From Paraburkholderia sp. UYCP14C (GTDB taxonomy: Bacteria; Pseudomonadota; Gammaproteobacteria; Burkholderiales; Burkholderiaceae): a stretch of DNA of 64,000 nucleotides. The translations under genes and the position numbers were made by a program. Positions within the stretch are counted from its first letter, which is position 1. Each line of letters opens with the position of its first letter. Under the pieces are notes generated by a model. That model made no database searches. It was not told where the DNA came from and worked only from the letters and a program-made list of their open reading frames with translations. Shown here in pieces: positions 1 through 9,621 of this stretch. The DNA lies in contig NZ_SELS01000001.1 of assembly GCF_004197395.1 (NCBI RefSeq), positions 1 through 64,000 of the forward strand, read 5' to 3'.

Positions 1-630
1 GAGCCGTCGAAGGCGTGGGTCGACGCGATGCACGTGTCGCTGAACCTGTACGCGGAGCACGAGTTCAACGCGTCGACGTTCGCGGGCCGCGTGATCGCGG
101 GCACGGGCTCGGACATCTACTCGGCAATCACCGGCGCGATCGGCGCGCTGCGCGGCCCGAAGCACGGCGGCGCCAACGAAGTCGCGTTCGAAATCCAGTC
201 GCGCTACGAAACACCTGACGAAGCGGAAGCCGACATCCGCCGCCGCGTCGAGAACAAGGAAGTCGTGATCGGCTTCGGCCACCCGGTGTACACGATCTCG
301 GACCCGCGCAACAAGGTCATCAAGGAAGTCGCGAAGAACCTGTCGAACAAGGCGGGCAACATGAAGCTGTTCTCGATCGCCGAGCGGCTCGAATCGGTGA
401 TGTGGGACGCGAAGAAGATGTTCGCGAACCTCGACTGGTTCAGCGCGGTGTCGTACCACATGATGGGCGTGCCGACCGCGATGTTCACACCGCTGTTCGT
501 GATCTCGCGCACGGCAGGATGGAGCGCGCACATCATCGAGCAGCGCGTCGACAACAAGATCATTCGTCCGAGTGCGAACTACACCGGACCCGAGAATTTA
601 AAGTACGTGCCGCTAAATAGGAGAAAATAG
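1..630 (+). CDS. prpC: 2-methylcitrate synthase, C-terminal part (5' end outside window)
   Basis: The reading frame is open from base 1 and ends at 630, so only the last 209 residues are present. The protein is a citrate-synthase-fold enzyme that condenses propionyl-CoA with oxaloacetate in the methylcitrate cycle. Visible family marks are [12 protein letters not shown] near the left edge, GPKHGGANE (catalytic His region), the GFGHPVY segment, and a C-terminal arm ending in [17 protein letters not shown], a tail typical of PrpC rather than GltA. The following genes (prpD, acnA) agree with propionate catabolism. The N-terminal half, including one catalytic His, cannot be checked here. Confidence 0.95.
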   Translation, partial: EPSKAWVDAMHVSLNLYAEHEFNASTFAGRVIAGTGSDIYSAITGAIGALRGPKHGGANEVAFEIQSRYETPDEAEADIRRRVENKEVVIGFGHPVYTISDPRNKVIKEVAKNLSNKAGNMKLFSIAERLESVMWDAKKMFANLDWFSAVSYHMMGVPTAMFTPLFVISRTAGWSAHIIEQRVDNKIIRPSANYTGPENLKYVPLNRRK

Positions 631-732
631 CGGTCGCTGTGCGCTCCACAGCGCGTGCAGTTCAACCAGCGCGGCCGCCGGACCGGTCGTCCGCGCACTG
701 TTTAACGGATTTTAGATAGAAAGGTTTTCTCC

Positions 733-1239
733 ATGAAAAAGCTGATGATCGCCGCCATGATTGGCGCCCTGTCCACGACGATGCTGACCGTCGCGACTGA
801 CGCCGCTGCTGCGGACACGGCCACTACTACAACGACGAAGAAGGCCGTCGCCAAGCGCCCGGAGCCGCGCCGCCTGATCAAGCGCAAGGCAAATCCGGCG
901 AAGGAAGCGAAGGTCGATCCGATCCCGGACGGCGCTGAAAAGTGGTCGTGCAAGGACGGCCTTGCTTTCGAAATGAAAGGCGACATGAAGCGTGACCAGG
1001 TCGTCACGGTTCACTGGGCGAACAAGAACTACAACCTGCCGCGCGAGACGACCACCACGGGCGCCGACCGCTTCCACGATGCAGCCACCGGTATGGACCT
1101 CGTCGTGATCCCGACCAAGGCCATGCTGTTCCAGGACAAGGACAGCTCGCGTCTGGCCGACGAGTGCAAGACGGTCGCCATGGAACAGGGCTCGCCGGCT
1201 GCAACGCAATCGAACGCGATCAACAAGACCGGCAACTGA
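733..1239 (+). CDS. Secreted MliC-like protein inside the prp operon
   Basis: 168 residues. An N-terminal signal peptide (Met-Lys-Lys, hydrophobic stretch to about residue 20, Ala-rich cleavage zone near 24-28) predicts export. A Thr/Lys/Arg-rich linker follows, then a C-terminal domain of about residues 70-147 with Cys73 and Cys145, an NYNLPRE segment, a TTTGADRF turn and IPTKAML. This order resembles the MliC/lysozyme-inhibitor fold (Cys, YxLP, SGARY, KGDEAML, Cys), with Thr-Gly-Ala in place of Ser-Gly-Ala; the match is by eye and moderate. It starts 102 bases after prpC and stops 23 bases before prpD, so it is probably cotranscribed with prpD. A lysozyme inhibitor has no obvious role in propionate metabolism; the position may be accidental. 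Confidence 0.75.
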   Translation: MKKLMIAAMIGALSTTMLTVATDAAAADTATTTTTKKAVAKRPEPRRLIKRKANPAKEAKVDPIPDGAEKWSCKDGLAFEMKGDMKRDQVVTVHWANKNYNLPRETTTTGADRFHDAATGMDLVVIPTKAMLFQDKDSSRLADECKTVAMEQGSPAATQSNAINKTGN

Positions 1240-1262
1240 TTTTCGCCGCCAGGGAAGCTCCC

Positions 1263-2714
1263 GTGTCCGCCCCGATCTCCAACGTACGACCCGCCCCGGA
1301 CGCCGTCCTGGTCGATATCGTCGACTACGTGCTGGATTACCGGATCGACAGCGCGCTCGCGCTGGAAACGGCGCGTCATTGCCTGATCGACACGCTCGGT
1401 TGCGGACTCGAGGCGCTTACCTACCCTGCCTGCACCAAGCTGATGGGACCGATCGTGGCAGGCACGATCGTCCCCAACGGCGCGAAGGTGCCGGGCACGT
1501 CGTTCCAGCTGGACCCGGTTCAGGCCGCCTTCAACATCGGCGCGATGATCCGCTGGCTCGATTTCAACGATACGTGGCTCGCTGCCGAATGGGGCCATCC
1601 GTCCGACAACCTCGGCGGCATTCTCGCGACGGCCGACTGGCTCTCGCGCACCGCCATCGCGGCCGGCAAAGCGCCGCTGACGATGAAAGACGTCCTGATC
1701 GCGATGATCAAGGCGCACGAAATTCAAGGCTGCATCGCGCTCGAGAACTCGTTCAACAAGGTCGGGCTCGATCATGTGCTGCTCGTCAAGCTCGCGTCGA
1801 CCGCGGTGGTCGGCCAGCTGATCGGCCTCACGCGCGACGAGCTGATCAACGCGGTATCGCAGGCGCTCGTCGATGGGCAGGCGCTGCGCACGTACCGCCA
1901 TGCGCCGAACACCGGTTCGCGCAAATCGTGGGCCGCCGGCGACGCGACCTCGCGCGCCGTGCGCCTCGCGCTGATATCGAAAACCGGCGAGATGGGCTAT
2001 CCGTCGGTGCTCAGCGCGAAAACGTGGGGCTTCTACGACGTGCTGTTCAACGGCAACGCGTTCAGGTTCCAGCGTCCGTACGGCTCGTACGTGATGGAAA
2101 ACGTGCTGTTCAAGATCTCGTTTCCGGCCGAGTTCCACGCGCAAACCGCCGCGGAAGCCGCGCTCGCGCTGCATGCGCAGCTCGCAGCTCAAGGCCGGCG
2201 CGTCGAAGACATTCGCCGCATCACGATTCGCACGCACGGAGCGGCGATTCGCATCATCGATAAAAAGGGCCCGCTGAACAATCCGGCCGATCGCGATCAT
2301 TGCATCCAGTACATGATCGCGGTGCCGCTGATATTCGGCCGACTGACCGCTGCCGACTACGAAGATTCAGTGGCGCAGGACGCGCGTATCGATGCGTTGC
2401 GCGCGACAATGGAATGCGTCGAAGACCCGCAGTTCACGAAGGATTATCACGACCCGGACAAGCGTTCGATCGCCAATGCGCTGACGATCGAATTCAACGA
2501 CGGGTCGAAGTTCGGTGAAGTCGTAGTCGAATACCCGCTCGGTCATAAGCGCCGTCGTGAAGACGGAATTCCGTTGCTGGTCGAGAAGTTCAAGACCAAC
2601 CTCGCGCGGCGCTTTCCGGTCAGGCAACAACTGGCGATTCTCGACGTATCCCTCGACCAGGCCAAGCTCGAAGCGACGCCGGTCAATGAATACGTCGATC
2701 TCTACGTCATCTAG
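1263..2714 (+). CDS. prpD: 2-methylcitrate dehydratase, MmgE/PrpD family
   Basis: 483 residues from a GTG start at 1263, the same length as E. coli PrpD. An AGGGAA ribosome-binding site lies at 1251-1256; frame extension further upstream would overlap the preceding gene. The enzyme dehydrates 2-methylcitrate to 2-methylaconitate, the second step of the methylcitrate cycle, in the cytoplasm. The PrpD family is recognised from the WLDFNDTW and [19 protein letters not shown] blocks, the [21 protein letters not shown] segment, the [14 protein letters not shown] block and the [18 protein letters not shown] block near the C-terminal domain. It lies 42 bases before acnA, which supplies the hydratase for the next step, so the two are probably translated from one message. 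Confidence 0.95.
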   Translation: MSAPISNVRPAPDAVLVDIVDYVLDYRIDSALALETARHCLIDTLGCGLEALTYPACTKLMGPIVAGTIVPNGAKVPGTSFQLDPVQAAFNIGAMIRWLDFNDTWLAAEWGHPSDNLGGILATADWLSRTAIAAGKAPLTMKDVLIAMIKAHEIQGCIALENSFNKVGLDHVLLVKLASTAVVGQLIGLTRDELINAVSQALVDGQALRTYRHAPNTGSRKSWAAGDATSRAVRLALISKTGEMGYPSVLSAKTWGFYDVLFNGNAFRFQRPYGSYVMENVLFKISFPAEFHAQTAAEAALALHAQLAAQGRRVEDIRRITIRTHGAAIRIIDKKGPLNNPADRDHCIQYMIAVPLIFGRLTAADYEDSVAQDARIDALRATMECVEDPQFTKDYHDPDKRSIANALTIEFNDGSKFGEVVVEYPLGHKRRREDGIPLLVEKFKTNLARRFPVRQQLAILDVSLDQAKLEATPVNEYVDLYVI

Positions 2715-2756
2715 GTTGAGTACTGTAGTTCCGCGATCCAATCCAAGGAAAACACC

Positions 2757-5471
2757 ATGGCCCACAACCTCCACAAAACGCTCAAGGAATTCGACAGCGG
2801 TTCCGGCAAAGGCAAGTTCTACTCGCTGCCGCAACTCGGCAAGGCTCTGAACCTCAAGATCGACCGCCTGCCGGTCTCGATCCGTATCGTGCTGGAATCG
2901 GTGCTGCGCAACTACGACGGCAAGAAGATCGCCGAAGAACACGTCACGCAACTGGCGAACTGGAAGCCGACCGCGGCTCGCGTCGACGAAATCCCGTTCG
3001 TCGTGTCGCGCGTCGTGCTGCAGGACTTCACCGGCGTGCCGCTGCTCGCCGACATCGCCGCCATGCGCGGCGTCGCGAAGGCCGTCGGCAAGAACCCGAA
3101 ATCGATCGAGCCGCTGGTGCCGGTCGATCTCGTCGTCGACCACTCGGTGCAGATCGACCACTTCCGCGAGAAGAACGCGCTCGACCTGAACATGAAGCTG
3201 GAATTCCAGCGCAACAACGAGCGCTACCAGTTCATGAAGTGGGGCATGCAGGCGTTCGATACGTTCAAGGTCGTGCCGCCGGGCGTCGGCATCGTTCACC
3301 AGGTGAACCTCGAGTACCTCGCGCGCGGCGTGCACAAGAAGGCCGACGGCGCGGACACCGTGTACTACCCGGACTCGCTGGTCGGCACGGACAGCCACAC
3401 GACGATGATCAACGGCATCGGCGTGGTCGGCTGGGGCGTGGGCGGTATCGAAGCGGAAGCAGGCATGCTCGGCCAACCGGTGTACTTCCTGACGCCGGAC
3501 GTGGTCGGTGTGCATCTGAAGGGCAAGCTGATCGAAGGCGTGACCGCCACCGACCTCGTGCTGACGATCACCGAACTGCTGCGCAAGGAGAAGGTCGTCG
3601 GCAAGTTCGTCGAGTTCTTCGGCGAAGGCACGCGCTCGCTGTCGGTGCCGGACCGCGCGACGATCGGCAACATGGCGCCGGAGTACGGCGCGACGATGGG
3701 CTTCTTCCCGGTCGACGAAAAGACCATCGACTTCTTCCACGGCACGGGCCGCACGGACGCGGAAATCTCGGCGTTCGAAAACTACTTCAAGGCGCAGGAG
3801 CTGTTCGGCATTCCGGCCGACGGCGACATCGACTACACGAAGGTCGTCACGCTGGATCTCGCCACGGTCGCGCCGTCGCTGGCTGGCCCGAAGCGTCCGC
3901 AGGACCGCATCGAGATCGGCCACGTGAAGTCGACCTTCACCGACCTGTTCTCGAAGCCGGTCGCTGAAAACGGCTTCGCCAAGAAGGCCGCCGATCTCGA
4001 CGCGCAATACACGACGAGCAACGGCGTCGACGTGAAGAACGGCGACGTGCTGATCGCCGCGATCACGTCGTGCACGAACACGTCGAACCCGAGCGTGCTG
4101 CTGGCCGCCGGTCTGCTTGCGAAGAAGGCCGTCGAAGCTGGCCTGACGGTCGCGCCGCACATCAAGACCTCGCTGGCTCCGGGATCGCGGATCGTCACCG
4201 AGTACCTGACCAAGACCGACCTGCTCAAGTACCTCGACAAGCTCGGCTTCACGCTGGCCGCTTACGGCTGCACGACCTGTATCGGCAACGCGGGCGATCT
4301 GACGCCGGAACTGAACGACGCGATCACGAAGAACGACATCGTCGCGGCGGCGGTGCTGTCGGGCAACCGCAACTTCGAAGCGCGTATCCACCCGAACATC
4401 CGCGCGAACTTCCTCGCGTCGCCGCCGCTCGTGGTCGCGTACGCGATCGCCGGCAACATCACGCGCGACCTGATGACCGAGCCGGTCGGCAAGGGCACGG
4501 GCGGCAAGGACATCTACCTCGGCGACATCTGGCCGACCAGCGAAGAAGTCAACGCGCTGCTGAAGTACGCGATGGATGCCGACGCGTTCCGCAAGAACTA
4601 CTCACAGCTCACGAAGAAGGGCGACCTGTGGAGCAAGATCGAGGGCGAAGAAGGTCAGGTCTACGACTGGCCGAAGTCGACCTATATCGCCGAGCCGCCG
4701 TTCTTCGGCAAGGACTTCTCGATGACGCCGGCGTCCAGCATCGCGCCGGTCAAGGGCGCGCGCGCACTGGGCATCTTCGGTGACTCGGTCACGACCGACC
4801 ACATCAGCCCGGCAGGCTCGATCAAGGAAGACTCGCCGGCAGGCCGCTGGCTGAAGGAAAACGGCGTGCAGAAGGCCGACTTCAACAGCTACGGCTCGCG
4901 CCGCGGCAACCACGACGTGATGATGCGCGGCACCTTCGCGAACGTCCGGATCAAGAACCTGATGATCCCGGCGAAGGCGGACGGCACGCGCGTTGAAGGC
5001 GGCCTGACGATTCACCAGCCGAGCGGCGAACAGCTGTCGATCTACGACGCGGCGATGAAGTACATCGGCGCCGACACGCCGACCGTCGTGTTCGCGGGTG
5101 AAGAGTACGGCACGGGCTCGTCGCGCGACTGGGCGGCCAAGGGTACGCAACTGCTGGGCGTGAAGGCTGTGGTCGCACGCAGCTTCGAGCGGATCCACCG
5201 TTCGAACCTCGTCGGCATGGGTGTTTTGCCGCTGCAGTTCAAGGGCTCGGATAGCGTGCAGTCGCTCGGCATCACCGGCGAAGAAACGTACGACATCGAA
5301 GGCCTCGGCGACGACTTCAAGCCGCAACAGGAAGTCACGCTCGTGATCCACGGCAAGGACGGCGACAAGCGCGTTCCGGTGCTGCTGCGTATCGACACGC
5401 CGATCGAAGTCGACTACTACAAGCACGGCGGGATTCTGCCGTTCGTGCTGCGCTCGCTGCTGGCTGCTTAA
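2757..5471 (+). CDS. acnA: Aconitate hydratase A
   Basis: 904 residues. The ATG at 2757 follows an AAGGAA site at 2745-2750. AcnA/IRP-type aconitase isomerises citrate and isocitrate, and can act on 2-methylaconitate/methylisocitrate in the propionate pathway. The three [4Fe-4S] ligands are visible: Cys439 in [10 protein letters not shown] and Cys505/Cys508 in CTTCIGNAG, close to E. coli AcnA numbering. The C-terminal swivel domain carries [16 protein letters not shown]. Length and N-terminus ([12 protein letters not shown]) are those of AcnA rather than the shorter AcnD that usually works with PrpF. Because PrpD is also present, a PrpD+AcnA route is the simplest reading. A strong terminator follows 75 bases after the stop. 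Confidence 0.95.
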   Translation: MAHNLHKTLKEFDSGSGKGKFYSLPQLGKALNLKIDRLPVSIRIVLESVLRNYDGKKIAEEHVTQLANWKPTAARVDEIPFVVSRVVLQDFTGVPLLADIAAMRGVAKAVGKNPKSIEPLVPVDLVVDHSVQIDHFREKNALDLNMKLEFQRNNERYQFMKWGMQAFDTFKVVPPGVGIVHQVNLEYLARGVHKKADGADTVYYPDSLVGTDSHTTMINGIGVVGWGVGGIEAEAGMLGQPVYFLTPDVVGVHLKGKLIEGVTATDLVLTITELLRKEKVVGKFVEFFGEGTRSLSVPDRATIGNMAPEYGATMGFFPVDEKTIDFFHGTGRTDAEISAFENYFKAQELFGIPADGDIDYTKVVTLDLATVAPSLAGPKRPQDRIEIGHVKSTFTDLFSKPVAENGFAKKAADLDAQYTTSNGVDVKNGDVLIAAITSCTNTSNPSVLLAAGLLAKKAVEAGLTVAPHIKTSLAPGSRIVTEYLTKTDLLKYLDKLGFTLAAYGCTTCIGNAGDLTPELNDAITKNDIVAAAVLSGNRNFEARIHPNIRANFLASPPLVVAYAIAGNITRDLMTEPVGKGTGGKDIYLGDIWPTSEEVNALLKYAMDADAFRKNYSQLTKKGDLWSKIEGEEGQVYDWPKSTYIAEPPFFGKDFSMTPASSIAPVKGARALGIFGDSVTTDHISPAGSIKEDSPAGRWLKENGVQKADFNSYGSRRGNHDVMMRGTFANVRIKNLMIPAKADGTRVEGGLTIHQPSGEQLSIYDAAMKYIGADTPTVVFAGEEYGTGSSRDWAAKGTQLLGVKAVVARSFERIHRSNLVGMGVLPLQFKGSDSVQSLGITGEETYDIEGLGDDFKPQQEVTLVIHGKDGDKRVPVLLRIDTPIEVDYYKHGGILPFVLRSLLAA

Positions 5472-5543
5472 GTTCAGCGGCGACGCAAACAGCCTCGCTG
5501 TTTTGCAGGGGCTGCGTCCTGTGGAGGGCGCAGCCGACTTTGA

Positions 5544-5572
5544 AGCCCGACCTCAGGTCGGGCTTTTTTTTG
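5544..5572 (+). terminator. Intrinsic terminator after acnA
   Basis: Perfect GC-rich hairpin AGCCCGACCT/AGGTCGGGCT at 5544-5563 followed by a run of T. It closes the prp/acnA operon and separates it from the convergent DUF748 gene. Confidence 0.9.
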
Positions 5573-5613
5573 GGCTCACTGGACGTCACGGCTGGCGCGC
5601 CGCGTTTTCGCCA

Positions 5614-8600
5614 TTACTTCAAGCCGAAATCGACCCGCGTCGTCGCGCCCTTGTCCTTGATGTCGTCGGCATTCATCTTCGGCGCGACGATGAACACGCG
5701 GCTGCTGTCGATCTTGCCTTCCAGGTACTGTTGCACGCTCTGCGCGCGCTGCTGCGCGAGCTGCCGCAGGCTTGCGTCGTCGATCGGCGCATTGGCCGCG
5801 AGCGCGCCCTTCATGTCGTCGTCGGGCAGCGTCTTCGTCATGCCGATGAAGTTGCGCGGCTTCTTGAAGTCGGAGGACTTGTAGGCCTTGGTCAGATACT
5901 TGTCGTAGTCCTGCGGATCGACCGTGACAGTCGACGGATCGACGCTCTCGCCATTCCCCACCATGTCCTTGATCTTCTGCCGCTTGACCATCCGATCGAC
6001 GTACAGCGTGCGCAGCGCCGGCTCGTCCACCTTCGGATCGACGCGGCCGATCAGGTCGATGCGGATCGACGGCTTGTCGGTGAGCGCCTTCACGATGGTG
6101 TCGAGTTTTTCCTTGTCGGCGTCGGTGAGCGTGGCCGAGCCGGCCGCGAATTCGACGTAACCGAGGTCCTCGCCATTGCCGCCGAACGCGTGCGCGATCA
6201 GCGTGAACGGCGCGGTCACCGCCTTCTCGAGCAGATTGAGCACCGCATGCCAGATCAGCCCGCCGATGCTGAACTCGGGGTTCGACAGCGAGCCCGACAC
6301 CGGCAGGTTCACGTCGATCTCGCCACGCGAGTTCTTCAGCAGCGAGATCGCGAAACGCACGGGCAGCTTGGTCGCGGTGTCGTTGTCGATGTGGTCGCCG
6401 AACGTCAGCTGATCGATGAACAGGTGGTTGTTGGCGTTCAGCTGATCGTTCGCGAGCTGGTAATGCAGATCGACATTGAGCTTGCCCTTCGTGATCGGAT
6501 AGCCCGCGTATTTCGCCGAATACGGCGTCAGGTTAGTCAGCTCGATATCGTGCGCGGTCGCGGTCAGATCGAGCGCCGGTTTCGCGATCAGCGGATTGAC
6601 GGTGCCGCGGATCGTCAGCGGACCGTTGGCCGCGAGCCTCGCGGCGACGTCGACCGGTGCGGAGGTGGTCGACTCCGTACCGAACGCGCCGATCGTGCCC
6701 TGAATGTCGACGAGGTTCGCCGTGTAGTTCGGCTTGATGAAGTTGTCGGTGTAGGTCACGCGACCCTGTTGCAACACCAGTTGCCCGAAGTGCAGCTTGA
6801 CCGGGCTTTGCGGCGGCGTCGCGGCCGTTGCGGGGGCGGCGGGTGTCGCCGCCGCCTTGCCCGGCGCGGCGGCCGATGCCTTGTCCGGCGCGGCGACCGG
6901 TGCCGACGCCGCGACCGCTTCCGACACCGCCTCGGGCGTCAGCGGAATCGGGTGCGAACCGCTCTTGTCGCGCGTCAGCGACTGCGATGTACCGCCCTCG
7001 TGCGCGACCACATCCTTCAGGTTCAGCTTGCCTTGCGCGTCGAGCAGCACGCGCCCATAGAACTTCGAGAACGTCACGCGGCCCGCATCGACCACGGTGC
7101 CGTGCTCGTCGTAGTCGGCCTTCAGGTTCGACAGGGCGAGCGAGCCCCAGCCCGCGAACGGGTCGGACGTCGCCTTATCGAGCATGCGCACGTCGACGAG
7201 CGCCATGTCGCCGTGATAGTTCGCCTTCAGCGACTTCGCCTGGGAAACCGCGAGATTGCCGTTCGCGTTCAGCAGTGCGCTCGCGAGCGATGCATTCAGC
7301 TTGCTGCTGAAGTACGGCTCGAACGCAGCCGCATCGAGCCGGTTCGCGTCGATCTTGATGTCCAGCTTCAGCGGCGTCGCGGTCACGTCGCCTTTCACGG
7401 CAAGCGTGCCCTTTTTGTTCAGCGTTGCTTGCAGGTCGACCGGCAGCGCACGGCTCAGGTCGTCGCTGATCTGCTGCACCTTCAGCTGCACCGGCGTAAA
7501 GCTCAGTTTGACCGGTTGCGGCGTGGTGTTGTCGGTGAAATTGGCGGTTGCGTCTTTGAGCGTCAATTCGCCGATCTTGTAGCGCCACGCGGGCCCCTCG
7601 GCCTGCGCCTTTTTCGCCGCGTGAATCGCCGTGCGCTCGGTCGCCTGTTGATGCGCCCCCGCGAGCGCATTCAGATTGATGCTGCCGTCCTTCAGGCGCT
7701 GCGCGTCGACCGCGAGGCCGGTTGCGTCGACGCTCGTCACGTCGGCCGTGCGCGCCGCGACGTCGACCTGCTTGACCACCACGTTGCCCTGCGCGAGCGA
7801 GATCACCGGCGTCTTGTCGCCGCGCGCGGCGAGCTTCACCGCCTGCATGTCCAGCTTCGTGTCCGCGACCGTCAGCGCCATCGGCGACTTCGACCAGTTC
7901 GCGTCGATATTCGTCGTCGCGGACAACGCGCCGTCGAGCACCTGCGCGGACGTCGCGGTGTCCAGATACGGCTGCAACGGCGGCAGTTTCAGCGACTTCA
8001 GATCGAGCTTCGCGCTCGCGGTCTTTGCCGCGAGGCCGACGGTGCCGTCGGCGGCGAGCGAACCGCCGCTGTCCTTCAGGTTCGTGTTCAGCGTGTAGTG
8101 CGCGGGCGCCGACGCGAGCGTCGAGAAATCGGTCAGCGTGACCGCGAGGTTTTGCAGTCCGGCTTCGACCGGACGTGACGCGGCTTCGTCGTGGACGTTC
8201 ACCGTGCCGTCGTTGAGCGTGAAACGTTTGATCGCAACGTCGAACGGCGGGGCCGCTTTTTCGGCGGCGGCGGTTTTGGCATTCGCGTTCGCGGCTTCCG
8301 GGGTTTCCGGGGTTCCCTTTGCCGCCGTTTTTTCCGGCGCCGACGCGAACATACGCTCGACGCTCAATACACCGTCCTTGTCGCGCGCGAGACTCGCGCT
8401 CGGCGCGTCGATGCGGATGTCGTCGAAGTGATAAACGTTCTTCAACGGCTCGAGCGATGCCGCCGCCACGTGCACTGCGCGCGCCGCGAAAAACGGCGCC
8501 TTGCCCTGATCCTGTACGTCGACGTCGTTCAGGTCGACGGTGCCGGCCACGCGCAGCGACGGCGTGTCGTTCGACACTTCGAAGTTCAGCTTCAGGTCGG

Positions 8601-9408
8601 TGGACAGCTTGCCCGACTGCACGATCACCGGCAGCTTCGACGGCGCGTAAGACACCAGCTTCGGCACGTCGAGATCGTCGAAGCGCAGCGACACCTCCGA
8701 CTCGCGCGACGCCGCGAAGGGCTTGGTCTTGCCGTCGATCGCAAGCTGACTGTCACCGTCGATGCGCGCGCGCAGCAGCGGCTCGACGAAGATATCGGTC
8801 TTCGATGGCAGCGTCGCGATGAACGGAATGCCGAGCTTCCATTGATCGATCACGTGGCTCGTGCCGAGCAGGCGGTCGTCGAATCTGATCTGGCCGTTTT
8901 CGACGCGGATGTTGGAAACAGAGAACTGCGTCGGCTTGCTGTTCGGTTTGGCCGGCTGATTCGCGAACTTCTCGATCAGGTCGCTGAAATTGAAGTGCTG
9001 CGCATCGAGGCGAACGATATGAAAGCGCGGCGAATCGACCTGCACTTCGTCGACGATCGGCGCGCCGCGAAACAGCGAGCTCCATGACGGCTTCACGATG
9101 AGCCGCGAAATATCGATGAAGTCGCCCGCGCCGCCGCGCTCGCCGATATGCACGTTGTCGGCCTCGAAACGCAGCGTGTACGGGTTGAGCGCGATGCGGC
9201 CGATCGACGCCGGCCGGTCGAGCTGCTTGCTCAGTTGCTGGCTCGCGATGTGGCGAATCAGAGGCGGCGCCGCGAAAAAGCCGAGCAGGCCGAACACGAC
9301 GACGAAGATCAGCAGGCCTATGAGAATCCGTCGCGTGCGGTGCGACTGCGCGACTCCGCGCACGGTCTGTATGGACGAGGCTAACGATGCTTTATTGAGG
9401 CTTGCCAT
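5614..9408 (-). CDS. DUF748 (AsmA-like) envelope protein with OmpA-like tail
   Basis: 1264 residues from ATG at 9408; a TTG nine codons upstream (9435) is a less likely start. One N-terminal membrane segment at about residues 28-48 (ILIGLLIFVVVFGLLGFFAA) is followed by a very long periplasmic region of repeated beta-rich segments, as in AsmA/DUF748 proteins, which are related to bridge-like lipid-transport proteins. An Ala/Pro-rich low-complexity stretch lies near codons encoded at 6800-6920. The C-terminal 180 residues (YVEFAAGSATLTDADKEKLD, then RIDLIGRVDPKVDE) resemble a degenerate OmpA-like peptidoglycan-binding domain. The function is probably envelope lipid homeostasis or transport between membranes; the substrate is unknown. 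It stands alone, convergent with acnA. Confidence 0.85.
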   Translation of the reverse strand: MASLNKASLASSIQTVRGVAQSHRTRRILIGLLIFVVVFGLLGFFAAPPLIRHIASQQLSKQLDRPASIGRIALNPYTLRFEADNVHIGERGGAGDFIDISRLIVKPSWSSLFRGAPIVDEVQVDSPRFHIVRLDAQHFNFSDLIEKFANQPAKPNSKPTQFSVSNIRVENGQIRFDDRLLGTSHVIDQWKLGIPFIATLPSKTDIFVEPLLRARIDGDSQLAIDGKTKPFAASRESEVSLRFDDLDVPKLVSYAPSKLPVIVQSGKLSTDLKLNFEVSNDTPSLRVAGTVDLNDVDVQDQGKAPFFAARAVHVAAASLEPLKNVYHFDDIRIDAPSASLARDKDGVLSVERMFASAPEKTAAKGTPETPEAANANAKTAAAEKAAPPFDVAIKRFTLNDGTVNVHDEAASRPVEAGLQNLAVTLTDFSTLASAPAHYTLNTNLKDSGGSLAADGTVGLAAKTASAKLDLKSLKLPPLQPYLDTATSAQVLDGALSATTNIDANWSKSPMALTVADTKLDMQAVKLAARGDKTPVISLAQGNVVVKQVDVAARTADVTSVDATGLAVDAQRLKDGSINLNALAGAHQQATERTAIHAAKKAQAEGPAWRYKIGELTLKDATANFTDNTTPQPVKLSFTPVQLKVQQISDDLSRALPVDLQATLNKKGTLAVKGDVTATPLKLDIKIDANRLDAAAFEPYFSSKLNASLASALLNANGNLAVSQAKSLKANYHGDMALVDVRMLDKATSDPFAGWGSLALSNLKADYDEHGTVVDAGRVTFSKFYGRVLLDAQGKLNLKDVVAHEGGTSQSLTRDKSGSHPIPLTPEAVSEAVAASAPVAAPDKASAAAPGKAAATPAAPATAATPPQSPVKLHFGQLVLQQGRVTYTDNFIKPNYTANLVDIQGTIGAFGTESTTSAPVDVAARLAANGPLTIRGTVNPLIAKPALDLTATAHDIELTNLTPYSAKYAGYPITKGKLNVDLHYQLANDQLNANNHLFIDQLTFGDHIDNDTATKLPVRFAISLLKNSRGEIDVNLPVSGSLSNPEFSIGGLIWHAVLNLLEKAVTAPFTLIAHAFGGNGEDLGYVEFAAGSATLTDADKEKLDTIVKALTDKPSIRIDLIGRVDPKVDEPALRTLYVDRMVKRQKIKDMVGNGESVDPSTVTVDPQDYDKYLTKAYKSSDFKKPRNFIGMTKTLPDDDMKGALAANAPIDDASLRQLAQQRAQSVQQYLEGKIDSSRVFIVAPKMNADDIKDKGATTRVDFGLK

Positions 9409-9621
9409 GCTCGGTCTGGATGAATGCGGCGGCAAGCCCGCCGCGAAAAACAGTGATCCCGCAAGCGGCAGTATAAATCTTCAATCAATCGTTAGACAGG
9501 AATGTCAGCCCCCCCTTTACGATTCGTGCTGCTGACCGATTCGCTTTCCAGCGATGCAAATTCTAGCGAGCGTTAGATAACGAAACCGGACGGCGCGCGG
9601 TTTGCCCGCGCGCCGTTCACG

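Noticed and set aside
5503-8178. 891-codon open frame on the plus strand
   Set aside because: It is antisense to the well-supported DUF748 gene; its product is Arg/Val/Leu-rich without family motifs, a known artefact of high-GC DNA.
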